From Rhopalosiphum padi (lineage: Eukaryota > Arthropoda > Insecta > Hemiptera > Aphididae), in contig NC_083597.1 of assembly GCF_020882245.1 (NCBI RefSeq), positions 22,980,652-23,044,651 on the forward strand: a stretch of DNA of 64,000 nucleotides. The letters are read 5' to 3'. The translations under genes and the position numbers were made by a program. Position 1 is the first letter of the stretch. Every line of letters starts with the position of its first letter. The notes beneath the pieces are model-generated. The model was not told the DNA's origin. It made no database searches and saw only the letters and a list, made by a program, of their open reading frames with translations. Shown here piece after piece: positions 52,460 to 64,000 of this stretch.

Positions 52460-54537
52460 ATGGTATGTATATAAATAATTTTTTTTAAATATTTGGTAGT
52501 ATTAGATATTTTTTTTTAAATCAGCAGGTAGCTTAAATATATTTAATTGGTACTCTAAAATAACTAAAAAACTACTCAAATAATTACTTTTTGATTTTTC
52601 AAGTATGAAATTGCACTTCCAAAATCTACATTGATAAAATTCATAAACTTATTAACCTCATATTTAATATATAAATTAATAAAATTTACAATATGTATAT
52701 ACAGATTCAGTGGTATCATTGCATCCTATAAATAAAAATAGCTTTAGTTATATTTTATAATTAACAAATGAATACTTAAGAGGCTGTACATTTTTATACT
52801 TATAGATCAATGGTATCCACTATGTGTAGTTAATATTAGTATTATTAAAATACATTAAATACTGTTGTTTGTTTCATAACTATAGGAATAGTAAATTAAT
52901 CTATAGCTAGTGCAACATTATTCTAAATATAGCACATTTTTATAAAATAAAATAAATTACATTTTTATATTACATTATAATTAATTAATTCTGTTTCCTA
53001 ATCAAATTTTTTACTTAGTCATTTAATAGAGTTGAGGAAGAATCATTTAGCACTACTTTTGATATTGGCTCATTACCTAAACATTATGAATTTAATGAAT
53101 TTATATCAGATGAAGATGTAGAATCAGATAGAGATGATTTACCACGACTTGTACTTATGGGCTTAAGAGGGTAAATTATTGTATATTTTGTTGTAAATTC
53201 TTTGATTAATATTTATCTAACTTTAAAGGAGTGGAAAAACTTCTATACAAAAAGTAGTATTTCAAAAAATGTCACCTAATGAGACTTTATTTATTGGAAG
53301 TAATAATTCAATGCTAAAAGATGTTGTTAATAATTCAGCATTTGTGAATTTCCAAATTTGTGACTTTCCTGGTCACTTTGACTTTACTGATTCTGAATAT
53401 GATGTACAATCTATACTTCAAGGATGCCAATCACTTGTATTTGTGATTGATGCTCAAGTAAATATATAATTATGTATATTTTATAAAATTAATTAACGCA
53501 AATCACTATCTTTTTATATATTTATTCTTTTTAAGGATGCTATAGCAAGTGCACTTAATCGTTTACATTCAGTTGTAACAAAAGCCTACAAAATAAATAA
53601 GAATATAAAGTTTGAAGTTTTTATTCATAAAGTGGATGGACTTACAGAAGATACTAAAATGGAAACTCAACGAGAAATTCACCAAAGAGCTAATGATGAC
53701 CTTGTAGATTCTGGTAGATTTTAAAATATTAACCATAATTTTATTGTAAAAATTAACAGCAATATTTTTTAAAACATTCTAATTTTAATGTAATGTTTTA
53801 TAAATTCATACCAAACACTGGTATATTTTGTTTAGGAGATGAACAAAAAATATATATTAGTTTCCATTTGACATCAATATATGATCATAGCATATTTGAA
53901 GCATTTAGTAGAGTTGTGCAAAAGATGATTCCACATTATGCAACTCTTGAAAATTTTCTGAACATCATTATTCAGACATCCGGAATTGAAAAAGCCTTTT
54001 TATATGATGTAAAAACTAAAATATATGTTGCAACTGATTCATCACCAGTTGATATTCAAAGTTATGAACTCTGCTGTGACATGATTGATGTTGTCATAGA
54101 CTTATCAAATATTTATGGGTAAATTGTTTAAGGATTATTAGTTATTACAAAAAGGTGTTTTGTTTATGTTAAGAATATTTATAGTTTGGGCGAAAACCCA
54201 GGATTGATGAATGATCCAGCTTTCGATGATCAAAGTTCAAGTCTAATTAAATTAAATAATGGTACCATTTTATATTTAAGAGAGGTATGCAGTTTTTTGG
54301 CACTTGTTTGCATACTAAGAGAAGATAATTTTGAAAAACAAAGTGAGTTACAAAACGTCAAACATTTTTTCCTATTAAATATAAAAAAAATTTGTTTATT
54401 TTTAAATTTCATTTTATTTTCTAGGAATTATAGATTATAATTTTGTGATTTTACGAAAAGGTATACATAAACTTTTTGAATTAAAAGATAAAGAAAAAGA
54501 AAGCATTGAACCTAGAAATCCGCCATCATTTAAGTAA
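52460..54537 (+). CDS. RRAGC: Rag GTPase C/D (RagC ortholog)
   Basis: RagC/D pairs with RagA/B on lysosomes to recruit TORC1 when amino acids are present. Exons: 52460-52462 (ATG only, uncertain), 53019-53170, 53229-53457, 53536-53713, 53836-54118, 54185-54342, 54425-54537; 1116 nt, 371 residues. The G domain has the P-loop GLRGSGKTS (about residues 49-57), switch II block CDFPGHFDF (about 96-104) and HKVDG. The C-terminal roadblock part has GIEKAFLYDVKTKIYVATDS, SSPVDIQSYELCCDMIDVV and FLALVCILRE. Human RagC reads DFPGQMDF, so the Gln equivalent to RagC Gln120 is His here (53374-53376). The ATG exon is chosen because an ATG directly precedes a GTATGT donor and joins in frame to the acceptor at 53018; another upstream start is possible. 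The C-terminus ends soon after the roadblock domain, shorter than in human. Candidate AATAAA at 54706. Confidence 0.9.
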
Positions 54538-54991
54538 TCAATAATTTAACTAATTTATGTTTGAATATTATTTATTACTAAAGTTGTACTTTAATTCTAA
54601 GATATTTTATAAATGTATTTTTAATTATTTTTAAAAGTTAATAAGGTTATTTCAATGGAAAATTTAAAAAAATTAAAATAGTGTAATCAGACAAAGATAT
54701 AAATTAATAAATCATTATTATACTTTTAAGTTACAGTATTTGTACATTATATTATTTACATTAATTATAATTTCATAAACAAATTTGTTATGTTAAAATA
54801 GAATATTTTTCTAAAAACACATTGATTATAAAATTAAATTATGCTTACTATATTGAAATAGTATAATATTATATGAAGGGTATTCTTTTTTCTTTTTTTT
54901 GAAAAAATACAAATTAATTAAATTAACCTACTTGAACTCTTGCACATGTTTTTTTACTATTTTTATTCATAATCACTATTTGTTTTCAGTA

Positions 54992-56118
54992 CTGGTTTGT
55001 TATAGCCCCGCCACTCAGGTTTGTTATCTCCCCACTATCCATAATAATATTAAACACATCCAATAATTCAACGTTATATTGTTATTATAACTTTACGGAA
55101 AAAATGTACCTACTATTTTTATTATTAATCTAATAATTTGAAGAAAAAAACTGTCATAGGTGTGTATCACAAAATATGATCAAACATTCAAACCAATATA
55201 CCACATAGTACATCAAAGTAAATATTTGTTCATCGTAGAATTTTTTAGACTCATTCATGGCAAAATTTATGTGGTGATCATAACTAAATAATAATGACCC
55301 TTTTGAAATGATTTTAAAAAATATAGCAGAATTTTGGGAACCACAGAAAACATCAACATTTTTATAAATTTTCTAATTTATTATTAGATTATTAGAAAAT
55401 TATTAGATTCATAAATATCAATAAATAACTTATTATTTTGTATTTATACGATGTGTTTATTATTATTATTAGGGCAGAGGACTTGTAGCATTTGCATATT
55501 TGTTTTGCACAGTCGCAAAAATAGCAGAGTACGAAATAAATACGTTTCATGCTTCCATAGAGCTACTTTTGAAATTTAATTTTGCATATAAATGCATATT
55601 TTGATATTTTTTAATTTTTAGGGTATATTTTATACTTTTATACGCTATTTTATACTTTTTGAGACATATTTAACTTAATTGTAACTTAATGTAATTTTCA
55701 AGGTAAAAGTAGTATTAGTATTAATTAAATATTTATTGGCTAAAATGGTTTTTACTAAAATATGAAAATTAATTTTTTTTTTTTTAGTGTCAGAAGAAGA
55801 TATATAAAATTTAAAAAAGTAAAGCAATAAGAATAAAAGTTACAGTTTAATTAAAATTTGACAATAGTATATTGTAATTGAAATAAAGTGTATTAAAATT
55901 GTTTTGACTTATCTTAAAGCCTATTTATTTTATTAATATTTTTAAATTAAACTGTAAAAAAATAATTTTAGTGCATATTTTAAGTGCATATTATAGGGTT
56001 TTTAAGCGCATAAGTGCTTACATATTTAGTGTTTTTTTAGAGCTACAAGTCCTCTGCCCTAATTATTATGGATGGCAGGGAGATAAAAAACCTAAGTGGC
56101 GGGGCTATAACAAACCAG
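54992..56118. mobile_element. Outer MITE with about 55 bp inverted ends, split by a younger insertion
   Basis: The left end from 54992 (ctggtttgttatagccccgc, then cactcaggtttgttatctcc) matches in inverted form the right end running to 56118 (ggagataaaaaacctaagtg, then gcggggctataacaaaccag). Similarity continues through an atccataataat segment. Between the two ends lies a complete hAT MITE (55470-56061) placed close to the right end. Without that insertion the element would be about 530 bp. The target duplication is not clear. Confidence 0.8.
55470..56061. mobile_element. Nested hAT-like MITE with perfect 8 bp TSD
   Basis: The ends tagggcagaggacttgtagc and gctacaagtcctctgcccta are perfect 20 bp inverted repeats. 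Both flanks carry the 8-mer attattat (55462-55469 and 56062-56069). The 592 bp interior is non-coding. The perfect ends and TSD suggest it is younger than the outer MITE it interrupts. Confidence 0.9.
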
Positions 56119-56928
56119 CACCTTGTTTTCATGTATTATTATTGCTTGTTCATTTAACCTTGGTCATATTATTTTTGATCTTTCTATTATAGAATCTGTG
56201 AGTTGATTGTCATTCTAAAAATACTTAACATTTAAGAAAAATTAATTACTTGGTGACTTGGTATGTGCACTGGTCAAAATAGTTGAATAAAAATGTTACA
56301 TTCAAATCTCTTGAGTAGTATGAATATTATTGTTAATGGACAGTTTTTTAATATTATGGCTATCAATATTTTTAAAATTAAATATAAGTTGTTTAGGTGC
56401 CTGTTCAATATACTTGCCACTAGTTCATCTACACCTCACCACCAAACTGACCAGAGAAAAAAAAATGAGAAATATTATAGTTATATTGAAAAATATAAAT
56501 ATAATTTAGATTCATAAAAACCACATTTTCACTATTTGGAAATGTCTTAAAATTAATAAAATTTATTGAGATATTATAATTTAATCATTGAAATTACAGT
56601 TTGATAATGCAGAATAGAACTATGCATATTCATATTTGTGAGTATATATATATATTATATATAAATGACCTAACTTAAGATAAATTTTATACATGGAATT
56701 TATTTTATTTATTAATTTAAATAACAATATTTATATTGAAAAAATATAAATATACCAATATATTACAATTAGTGAGCATTTTTTACAATAAATATTTAAA
56801 TTAAAAACTCCCAAAACATATTCTAATGGCCTAAAATATTAAATTCAACATAATGTGGTACATTAAATTTATTAATACCATAGTAAAAAAAAAATTAAAA
56901 TCATACATTTCACAAATAAATAAATTTG

Positions 56929-58232
56929 TTATCGTATAGAATTATTAAGTTTAACATCAAAATATAGATAAGTGAGTATTGCATATGAACATATAAAACA
57001 AAACATATATATACAAAATCTTTTCCCTGTTGTGCTTGCCAATTTGAAAAATCTAGATATATTTCTTGCCAAATTATGAGAAAACCCCATCATTGACAAC
57101 ACAATCATGTGTATACTATCATGTTGTTCTTCTGATGAATATAATTCAGGTATTGAACTAAGCAAAAATGGCACTACTATTGACTAGAAAAAATCAAATG
57201 CAAAAGTATTAATAATATAATAGAAATATACAGATTCGGGTTTATAAATTGAATTAAATATGTAAACAGAGCCTGAGTCTAGCCGTAATCATATTAATAT
57301 ATCTATCTAATAGTTTAAACTATTACTATAATTTAAAAGCTATCATAATATTTACTCAAAAGATCCATTATCAAAGGAGCTAATTTAAAATTGGTTATTA
57401 GCTAGATTACCTAGATTCAAATATTAAATTCTAATACTAATTTTTACAATAAAATAAGAAAATCTATTTAAATATTCAATTATGCATTACTTACATTGCC
57501 AAATAAAAATCCTAAGTCATAGTAGAATAATACTAAAACAATTTGAGATAATATAATGTGTAAGATTGTAATAAATGAAAATTTAATTTCATATTTAATA
57601 TTTTTGGAATGTAATTTTGGATTGAAATGATCTGGTTCATAGTTAAACACTTGTTGGTTTTCAATAACTGTTGGTATCACATTTTCTTTAAAACATTTCT
57701 GAACAGAAAAATCAGGCAAATCAGAATTCTGTGAACAATTTTCTGAAAGCAAAAACAACATTTATAATATTTTTAGAATTGATTAAAGTATATAAATTAT
57801 AGAGAGGACAATAGTAACTTTTGGTTTTTCAACATATGATGTATCCTTCTAGTTAAAAAATAAAAAAATACAGATACCTTGTTATGTATAATATTCTTAA
57901 TATTAAAAAAAATACTAATATACTTATATTATAATATAATATAAGTAAAAGATAGGTATTTCAAAAAACTAGAAATTTCAAAACATTAATAAAATCCTAA
58001 AGTAAAAATTATAGAAAGAAAATTTTTAAAATCTAATTACTTATAAATTACATAAAAATTAATATCAATATTAAATAAACAATTATTTATTACCAGGTTT
58101 GTCTTTTATAAATTCAGATTGTTCGTTTAATATGTTTTGATTAGAACTTAATGAAGTAATTTTTTTAAGTCTATGTTCTGAATTCTCTAATATTCTTTTG
58201 CGCCTCGCTTCACGTCTTTCTTCTATATTCAT
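56929..58232 (-). CDS. CAMLG: CAML / GET2-like tail-anchored protein insertion receptor subunit
   Basis: CAML (GET2 in yeast) and WRB/GET1 form the ER receptor that takes tail-anchored proteins from the TRC40/GET3 ATPase. Exons on the minus strand, in gene order: 58232-58094, 57742-57495, 57183-56929; 642 nt, 213 residues, shorter than human CAML (about 296). The N-terminus has the basic GET3-binding type motif RREARRKRILENSEHRLKKI at residues 6-25, very like human RRAELRRRKLLMNSEQRI. A variable linker follows. Then come three hydrophobic segments: about 101-126 (ITILHIILSQIVLVLFYYDL), about 153-164 (HMIVLSMMGFSH) and about 186-204 (FCIYMFCFICSYAILTYLYF). The topology matches the family. The vertebrate mid-region is largely absent. 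The C-terminal domain is divergent, so orthology rests mainly on the N-terminal motif and the membrane layout. Confidence 0.78.
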
Positions 58233-60653
58233 TTTATAAGTTTTATAAAACTAATTCAAATGGTCATTCAATTGGTCAGAAAACAATCACTTGCAAAAAA
58301 TAAAATTACTACTCATTTATATACCTAAAGATATAACAAATTTTAACTTTATTTTTGTAATTTCAATGTCTTGACTCAAGAATTTGGTTTAGGATCGAAA
58401 TTTGAAACAATTTAATATTAAGATAATATTAGGTGTTTGATTTATTTTATTACAGCTAGGGTTATTACTTATTAATTATGCACAGTATACACGGTCTTAT
58501 AAACTATGAAGACTTATTGAATATTGGCTATTTGGCATTTATCCGTATTGCCGTATTGGCCGTATTATCATTTATCAGTATTTCAGTAACATTATTTTGC
58601 TTTCTTATCCATGATAAAGCTTTATGTTATTAACTACTATACTAAGTATTAAGCGCGTTCTCGTCGAGGTACCGAGAGCTAGGCGAGCTAGCGATTTACT
58701 AAAAATTTGGTAACTGAATCATAAACGTTCTAGTCAATCTACCAAAATTTTTGATATCTACCTATTCTAAACACGCAAATTGATAATATGATTAAATATT
58801 AGTAAATACCATGATTAACTATATATGAAGGATTTATTCACTAAAATAAAACATTATTATTTATCAGTTTTATTGCCTTTTGAAAGTCGTTAAATATAAT
58901 AATCTAAAATTTTCATCAAAACTACTTAGTTTAGATAAGAATATTATAACAAGATAAAATAACATAATTAATAAGAGCCAAGAGGCGACAATCCAATATG
59001 AAAACGTAGGAAAGCAAAGTAAGTTATACAGTAGTTATATAACGTTTCACGCATGCAGCGTAAATGCGTAAAATCATAAACTTTAGAAAGATATAACTTC
59101 CAAAATAATGATATGCGAGAATTTTTGTATGGGACTTTTGTATTCAGTGCTTTAAAACAAACATTTTGAGAAAAAAAAATAGAAAAAATCGTGTGAGAAC
59201 TTAACTGCATTTGTTTCCGATTAACAGTTACCATATCGTCCATGATCCATACCTCCCAATAAATTTCAAAAAAATTTTTTTTAGAGACGTGTTTTTCTGA
59301 AACAATTTTTTTATTTTGAGGAAACTATAATTAAAGAAGTTATGATAGAAATACTCTTCAGTGGCGTATACAAGGGGAGTCAGATCCTCCCCATTGGCTT
59401 ACGACTATGATTATACTTTATTATAGCTTATCTTATTATTTATAGAGACAATAATTGATATATTATAATATGTAGGCTCGACTAAAAGGGCTATGCTTCC
59501 ACTATGAGTCAGTTATCAGATATATTATCGTTGTTATGAGAAATGACTAGTGAGATCATTATCATTTATCGCTACGGGTTTAGTTCACCGCGTATACATA
59601 TAGTACATAGTACCTACGTAGGTAACTATCATTCATTTATCTGAAATCTAAAAAAGACACTTACGGGATTGTTGAAAATATATTTGTTACAGAAAAGGCT
59701 AAATGGCCTGAAACTTATACCAGCTTATAAAAATATTTAATTAGGTACAAGCGGTACAGCAGAATTTTAGACTAACTAGCAAAAAAAAAGAGAAAACTTG
59801 ATTTGTTAATTTTATTATTTTATTTATACAAAATGATGTAGCATTTTATACACAGAACTTTTGACTTTATGGAGTATTGCCAATATTGGAGTGGATAATC
59901 TTCCATATTGTGTTTAATGTGCATTAGCATTTTAAATCAATTCCTATATTTGTTCCTATATTTTGTTACCAAGTTTTGGGAGCAGGGGATTTTTCAATTT
60001 TCCCTTCCCATTTAGCTTCTTTCTTTTTTTATCCCCCCCCCCTTTCAGAAATCATGTTTACACCACTTATACTCTTGGCTATTGGTGCATTTGTATAATA
60101 TGAGGGTTTGGGGTTCAATTCCCTGTATCGGCTGTATCATACTTTTTGGTGGCATAAAGTTATTTTCAAAAGTAACATCGTCGAGCGAGCGTTAAATGCA
60201 CTGTTTACTTTTTTTTGGAAAATGTACTTTTCCATAGACCTATTGTACCCTATTTTATATTTGAAATATTTTTTATCAATATTACTTTACTTAAAATTAT
60301 AAAGGAGTGAATTTTACCTGGGATAACGATAATTTTTAATTTTTAAAAACTAATTATTTAAAATTAAAATACGAATTGAATAGGTAACCTTTATTTTTTA
60401 AATACTGTCATACCTTTATATAGATAACACATTTCTATAAACTATATATTATAGGTAACGAAATATTTTATGGAAACATGAAATTTTCATTTGAAAACAT
60501 TTCTAACGAAAAAAATGTCCATTTAATGAATTAATTTTGTGTTACTTTTCTTCAACAAATATAAAAACTATTATTATTATAATATAGTACACACTCATCA
60601 AGAGTACAGATCGTATGCTATCATACTTCGTTAAATTGTATTAACCATTAGCA

Positions 60654-60677
60654 CGGACTAAGATATATCTTAGTCCG
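60654..60677. repeat. 24 bp perfect palindrome
   Basis: The sequence reads cggactaagata followed at once by its exact reverse complement, with no spacer. It directly abuts a GCGACCAAAT-type degenerate repeat. Confidence 0.85.
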
Positions 60678-60770
60678 AGTGTGCGACCAAATGTAATATG
60701 CGTCAAAATGACGTGCGACCAAAAGACCGCGACGAATTAACGCACGACTAAATTACCGCGACCAAATGAC
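60678..60770. repeat. Degenerate short tandem repeat of GCGACCAAAT units
   Basis: Six related units follow each other: tgcgaccaaatg, gcgtcaaaatgac, tgcgaccaaaagac, gcgacgaattaac, gcacgactaaattac and gcgaccaaatgac. Unit length is about 13-19 bp and the units share GCGAC(C/T)AAA. The patch is GC-rich relative to its surroundings and contains no ORF. Confidence 0.65.
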
Positions 60771-61879
60771 ATATATTCCCTCTTAATATATATTATATAT
60801 TATTTGTATTGAATATTTTTTAATTATGTGTATAGCTGGTAGGTAATAAATAATAATAAATTATTAAAAAAAAATTCAAAAGTCAGTTTTTAAAATTTTT
60901 TTTACATCATTTCTTTAATAATGACTTCCGCAAAAATAAATCAGCGGTGAAAAACGTCTTTAAAAAATAATTTTAATTCGCGAGGAACATGGTAAAAACG
61001 CGTTTGTTCCAGTTGAATGAACTATTTGTGGGTAGTGTTGGGTAAATCACTTAGTTTGCATGCAATGACAAATGTGGTATTATACATAATACATGTAGAT
61101 TAGATTAGTATATCTCAATATTATTCTTGATCGTTTACGATGCCAGGAGTGCTACTTCCAGTAAACTACATAAAAATCAAAACTGTTAACCATTAGTTTA
61201 GGATAATTAAAATTGTTGACCATATAAATTATAAACTAATAGACATAGGTACACAGCATACGTAAATATACGCGGTGTACTTTCCTTCCTTCTCCAATAT
61301 GAGGCTAGTCCAAAAAAGTGGAGCTGGAAAATTTGATTTTCCTGGTACATATTTCGGGGCTAGTTCAACCTTGGACGATATTTAATTCACCAAAATATTG
61401 TTATGTAGTACTAAATACATTATTATACATATATTTATTTATACCTATGTGGGTATTTTCATTTTTCATTAAAACTCATTCTAAAATTGACTAAAATGAT
61501 AATTTTTTATCTTCAATTTATAAATGGATACATTGTTTTTCTAATTTTCTATTCTTAAATTATTAAATATAAACCCTTGCACTAAATCAAAGAATTAATA
61601 TAAATAATAGAAAATAGTATAAGTTATTAATAATAACTACTTATTATTATAGGTGAATGTAAGTAATTGTATCTAACTAAAAACTCTAAGCTACAAATAT
61701 GAATAAAAAAAATTGTATCTATGTATTTTTAAATAGCTATACAAATTTAAGAGAACACTATACCCTCACATATGTTGTCTCCGTCTTACAACATAGTAAA
61801 TTTGCGTTTAGTTGTGTTATATTATAGGCTTATAGCTTTTATACATTAGAGTGAATTTATACTTATTAATTATCAAAGT

Positions 61880-62275
61880 AAAAAACATTATCTGCGCATA
61901 AGAATTGGATTTTTTCGATATTTTAATTTTTAAGTAAAATATGAGTTTTGAAGTATTATAAATATATTTTTATCAATAATAATTGAAAAGAAAAAAAAAT
62001 CAAAATTTTCTTATATCTATAAATAGCTAAAAAAAAAAACACAAAATATTTCAAAAATTGCCAACAATTTTTATTTTTTCTTATTGAAAAATACTGAGAA
62101 TTTATTATTTTTATCCCCTTACTCCCTTAGTACGAATTTGATCCAAAATTTACTAATAGACACCACTCCCAAAATTGAAATTCGCCAAATCAATACATTT
62201 ATAACGCCCAAAAGGTAATGATAGACTGATAAAAACAAGCATCATTGTATAATCATTCCGCTCAAAATCTAAAAT
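61880..62275. repeat. Third degraded copy of the 12,640-type repeat
   Basis: It contains aaatcaatacatttataacg, which resembles the terminal aatcaatacattcattactc of the 12,640 element. Before it lies a segment (acgaatttgatccaaaattt, then caccactcccaaaattgaaa) similar to the same position at about 28,820. It is strongly diverged and non-coding. Confidence 0.4.
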
Positions 62276-64000
62276 AATAATTTGGAAAAGTCGAGCTTAA
62301 TTCTAAAGTAAACATAATTATAAAGAAAATGTTTATTCAGTTTATATTAGTTGGATTACAATGATTACATGTTTTAATGCGGCTTAGACAGTGTTGCAAC
62401 TAGGATTCTTGGGGCTCGGACACAGTCAATGTATGGGGCCCTAAGGTCTATGTAAATTATATTTTTTCTAGATTACCTATACAAAAAATAAATAATGATG
62501 GTGATTTTTTTTTAAAAAGCCTAAAAATATAATGTGAAGGCTCACCACCCAGTGACCATTGTATTGTTATTAAAATATATGTAACTTCTACTTCACTTTA
62601 ACAAGTGTTCTTTTTTTATTATAAAATAAATATTAATTAAATCTTTTGTAAACATATATGGTTCTAAAAAAAATATTGCATAAGGCATAACATAAAGATT
62701 GTATGTACCTATATTATATTTAAACATATAATTATATAAAACAATCTTTACCATATTTAAAATGATAAAAAATGTATCACAAACGACAAACATATACAAA
62801 TAATAATAACTAATAAGATATCAATTGATCAAACTTGTTACTTGATATTATCTGCAATAGACAAAAAATTAACAAATTATATAACTGCAGTGCTTTGAAG
62901 GAGTAAGAACTAATGACACGGGTCATGGGCGGCAATTAGTGATTACTGATTAGTCTAGCCGTCTAGGGTTAGAATGTTTATGATTTTGCAATTTTCGTAT
63001 ATTTTTCTATGTTGTCCAATAGCTTTCATTTTTCAAATTATCACTTATTTAATTTTTAATTTAATATTGTTATACGGAGTAAATAAGGTACCTACTTAAA
63101 TATATTCGTATTAGCACCAAATAGACGAAACAACGGAACATTTTAAACAAACAATAATTATTCAATGTAATTTTTTTTTAAATATGTGTATTTTATATTT
63201 AATTTAATTTTATATGGTAAATAAGAAAATTCGAAAATGTAATAGACATAGACAATAGTTAATACAACGTGCACATAAAAATAGTACCGACCTAATTTGT
63301 TTATATTCTATTAATAATTAAATTTGTCTCTACATATGTATTTATTGTATTTTTTTTGTCCACATTTCTTTATTTTTTAATGCATATTTTTCAAATTTTT
63401 CACGTATATTTAGTTGTTTTTTAGTGCATAAATGCTTATATTTTCATAAATTTTAATACATAAACATCTTAACCTCGTTTTGGAGTGGATTAACTTGTCT
63501 TTTAGTGTGAGGTTTAATTAACTAGTAGTCAGTATAGAGTTGTACGATATGCATTAAGATATAGACATTTTTTCAAAAGTTTTTGGTCAAAAGTAATTAT
63601 TACCAATTCAGTTTTCTTTTTATGATTTGTTGTAGCAGTTGTAGCCGTTGTAGGTACCTAATTAATAACTGTATAGACTATAGAGTTGAATTATTCATTA
63701 AACATTTATATAAGCATTTAGCATGTTTTAGACATGATATTATTTTTTAAAATATTTTACTTCTCTTTGTGCTATTTATAAAAATTTGAAATTTTCGATT
63801 TTATAGTTTCGTTATTTTACATATCATAAAAGGCGGTAAAATGAAAATTTAGAAATGAAAAAAATACATTGTAATTAATAATTGTACTAATTAGTAATTA
63901 TATAGTCAGTAAAACTATCAAAATTCAAAAAAAAATATATTATTGAAAATGTACCAGAATTTATGAACACAGATATGACATGAGTTCAGAGTTGGAATCG

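Larger units (their letters stand above)
58233..64000. other. Intergenic repeats upstream of CAMLG
   Basis: No gene is supported in this stretch. About 58,640-58,690 (gcgttctcgtcgaggtacc, ggcgagctagcgattta) is locally GC-rich and may belong to the CAMLG promoter. tcagtggcgtatacaagggg near 59,359 looks like a transposon end. A weak tRNA-like A/B box pair lies at 60,076-60,122. The segment 63,365-63,460 resembles interior sequence of the hAT MITEs. Confidence 0.5.

Noticed and set aside
60678..60770. CRISPR-like array of GCGAC units
   Set aside because: Units are degenerate, spacing is irregular and short, there are no spacers, and the genome is an animal.
1..64000. Bacterial or horizontally acquired gene cluster
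   Set aside because: All recognised genes are intron-bearing animal genes with the same AT-rich codon use; no cluster of foreign genes is present.

Overview
This is a single window of AT-rich eukaryotic nuclear DNA with short coding exons, GT-AG introns and many small DNA transposons. Protein content is animal (BBS2, UMPS, AP-3 mu, FBXL6, MAD2L2/REV7, RagC, CAML). The overall character (very AT-rich introns, many hAT-like MITEs, decayed Jockey LINEs) suggests a hemipteran insect, most likely an aphid; that assignment is inference. No prokaryotic operon, CRISPR array or rRNA gene was seen.

Layout. 1-15,366 (minus): the 5' part of BBS2, eleven exons, running off the left edge. Its large second intron (4,785-14,133) holds a complete UMPS gene on the opposite strand (7,437-11,990, seven exons), plus a hAT transposase remnant and a 1.2 kb element with about 230 bp inverted ends. 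15.4-22.3 kb: intergenic, with two broken Jockey-type LINE fragments, a GC-rich foreign-looking patch and a hAT MITE. 22,327-24,655 (plus): AP-3 complex mu subunit, ten exons. 24.7-35.8 kb: a gene desert with at least three hAT-type elements bearing perfect 8 bp target duplications and an old repeat. 35.8-43.1 kb (plus): FBXL6-like F-box/LRR gene, with a GC-rich 5' region and an upstream ORF overlapping the start codon. 43.1-49.7 kb: no gene seen. 49,710-51,565 (minus): MAD2L2/REV7, divergent from a RagC GTPase gene (52,460-54,537, plus). 54,992-56,118: a MITE with a second hAT MITE nested inside it. 56,929-58,232 (minus): CAML/GET2-like. 58.2-64 kb: intergenic repeats.

The genes do not form one pathway. 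They cover ciliary trafficking (BBS2), de novo pyrimidine synthesis (UMPS), endolysosomal sorting (AP-3), ubiquitin ligase targeting (FBXL6), translesion synthesis and mitosis (MAD2L2), nutrient sensing by TORC1 (RagC) and tail-anchored protein insertion (CAML). All exon models were built by eye from splice consensus, reading phase and recalled family similarity; total coding lengths of the complete genes divide by three. The most noteworthy points are the antisense nested UMPS, a His in place of the switch II Gln of RagC, the overlapping uORF of FBXL6, a GC-AG intron in BBS2 and the nested MITEs. I did not find a convincing undescribed biological system.
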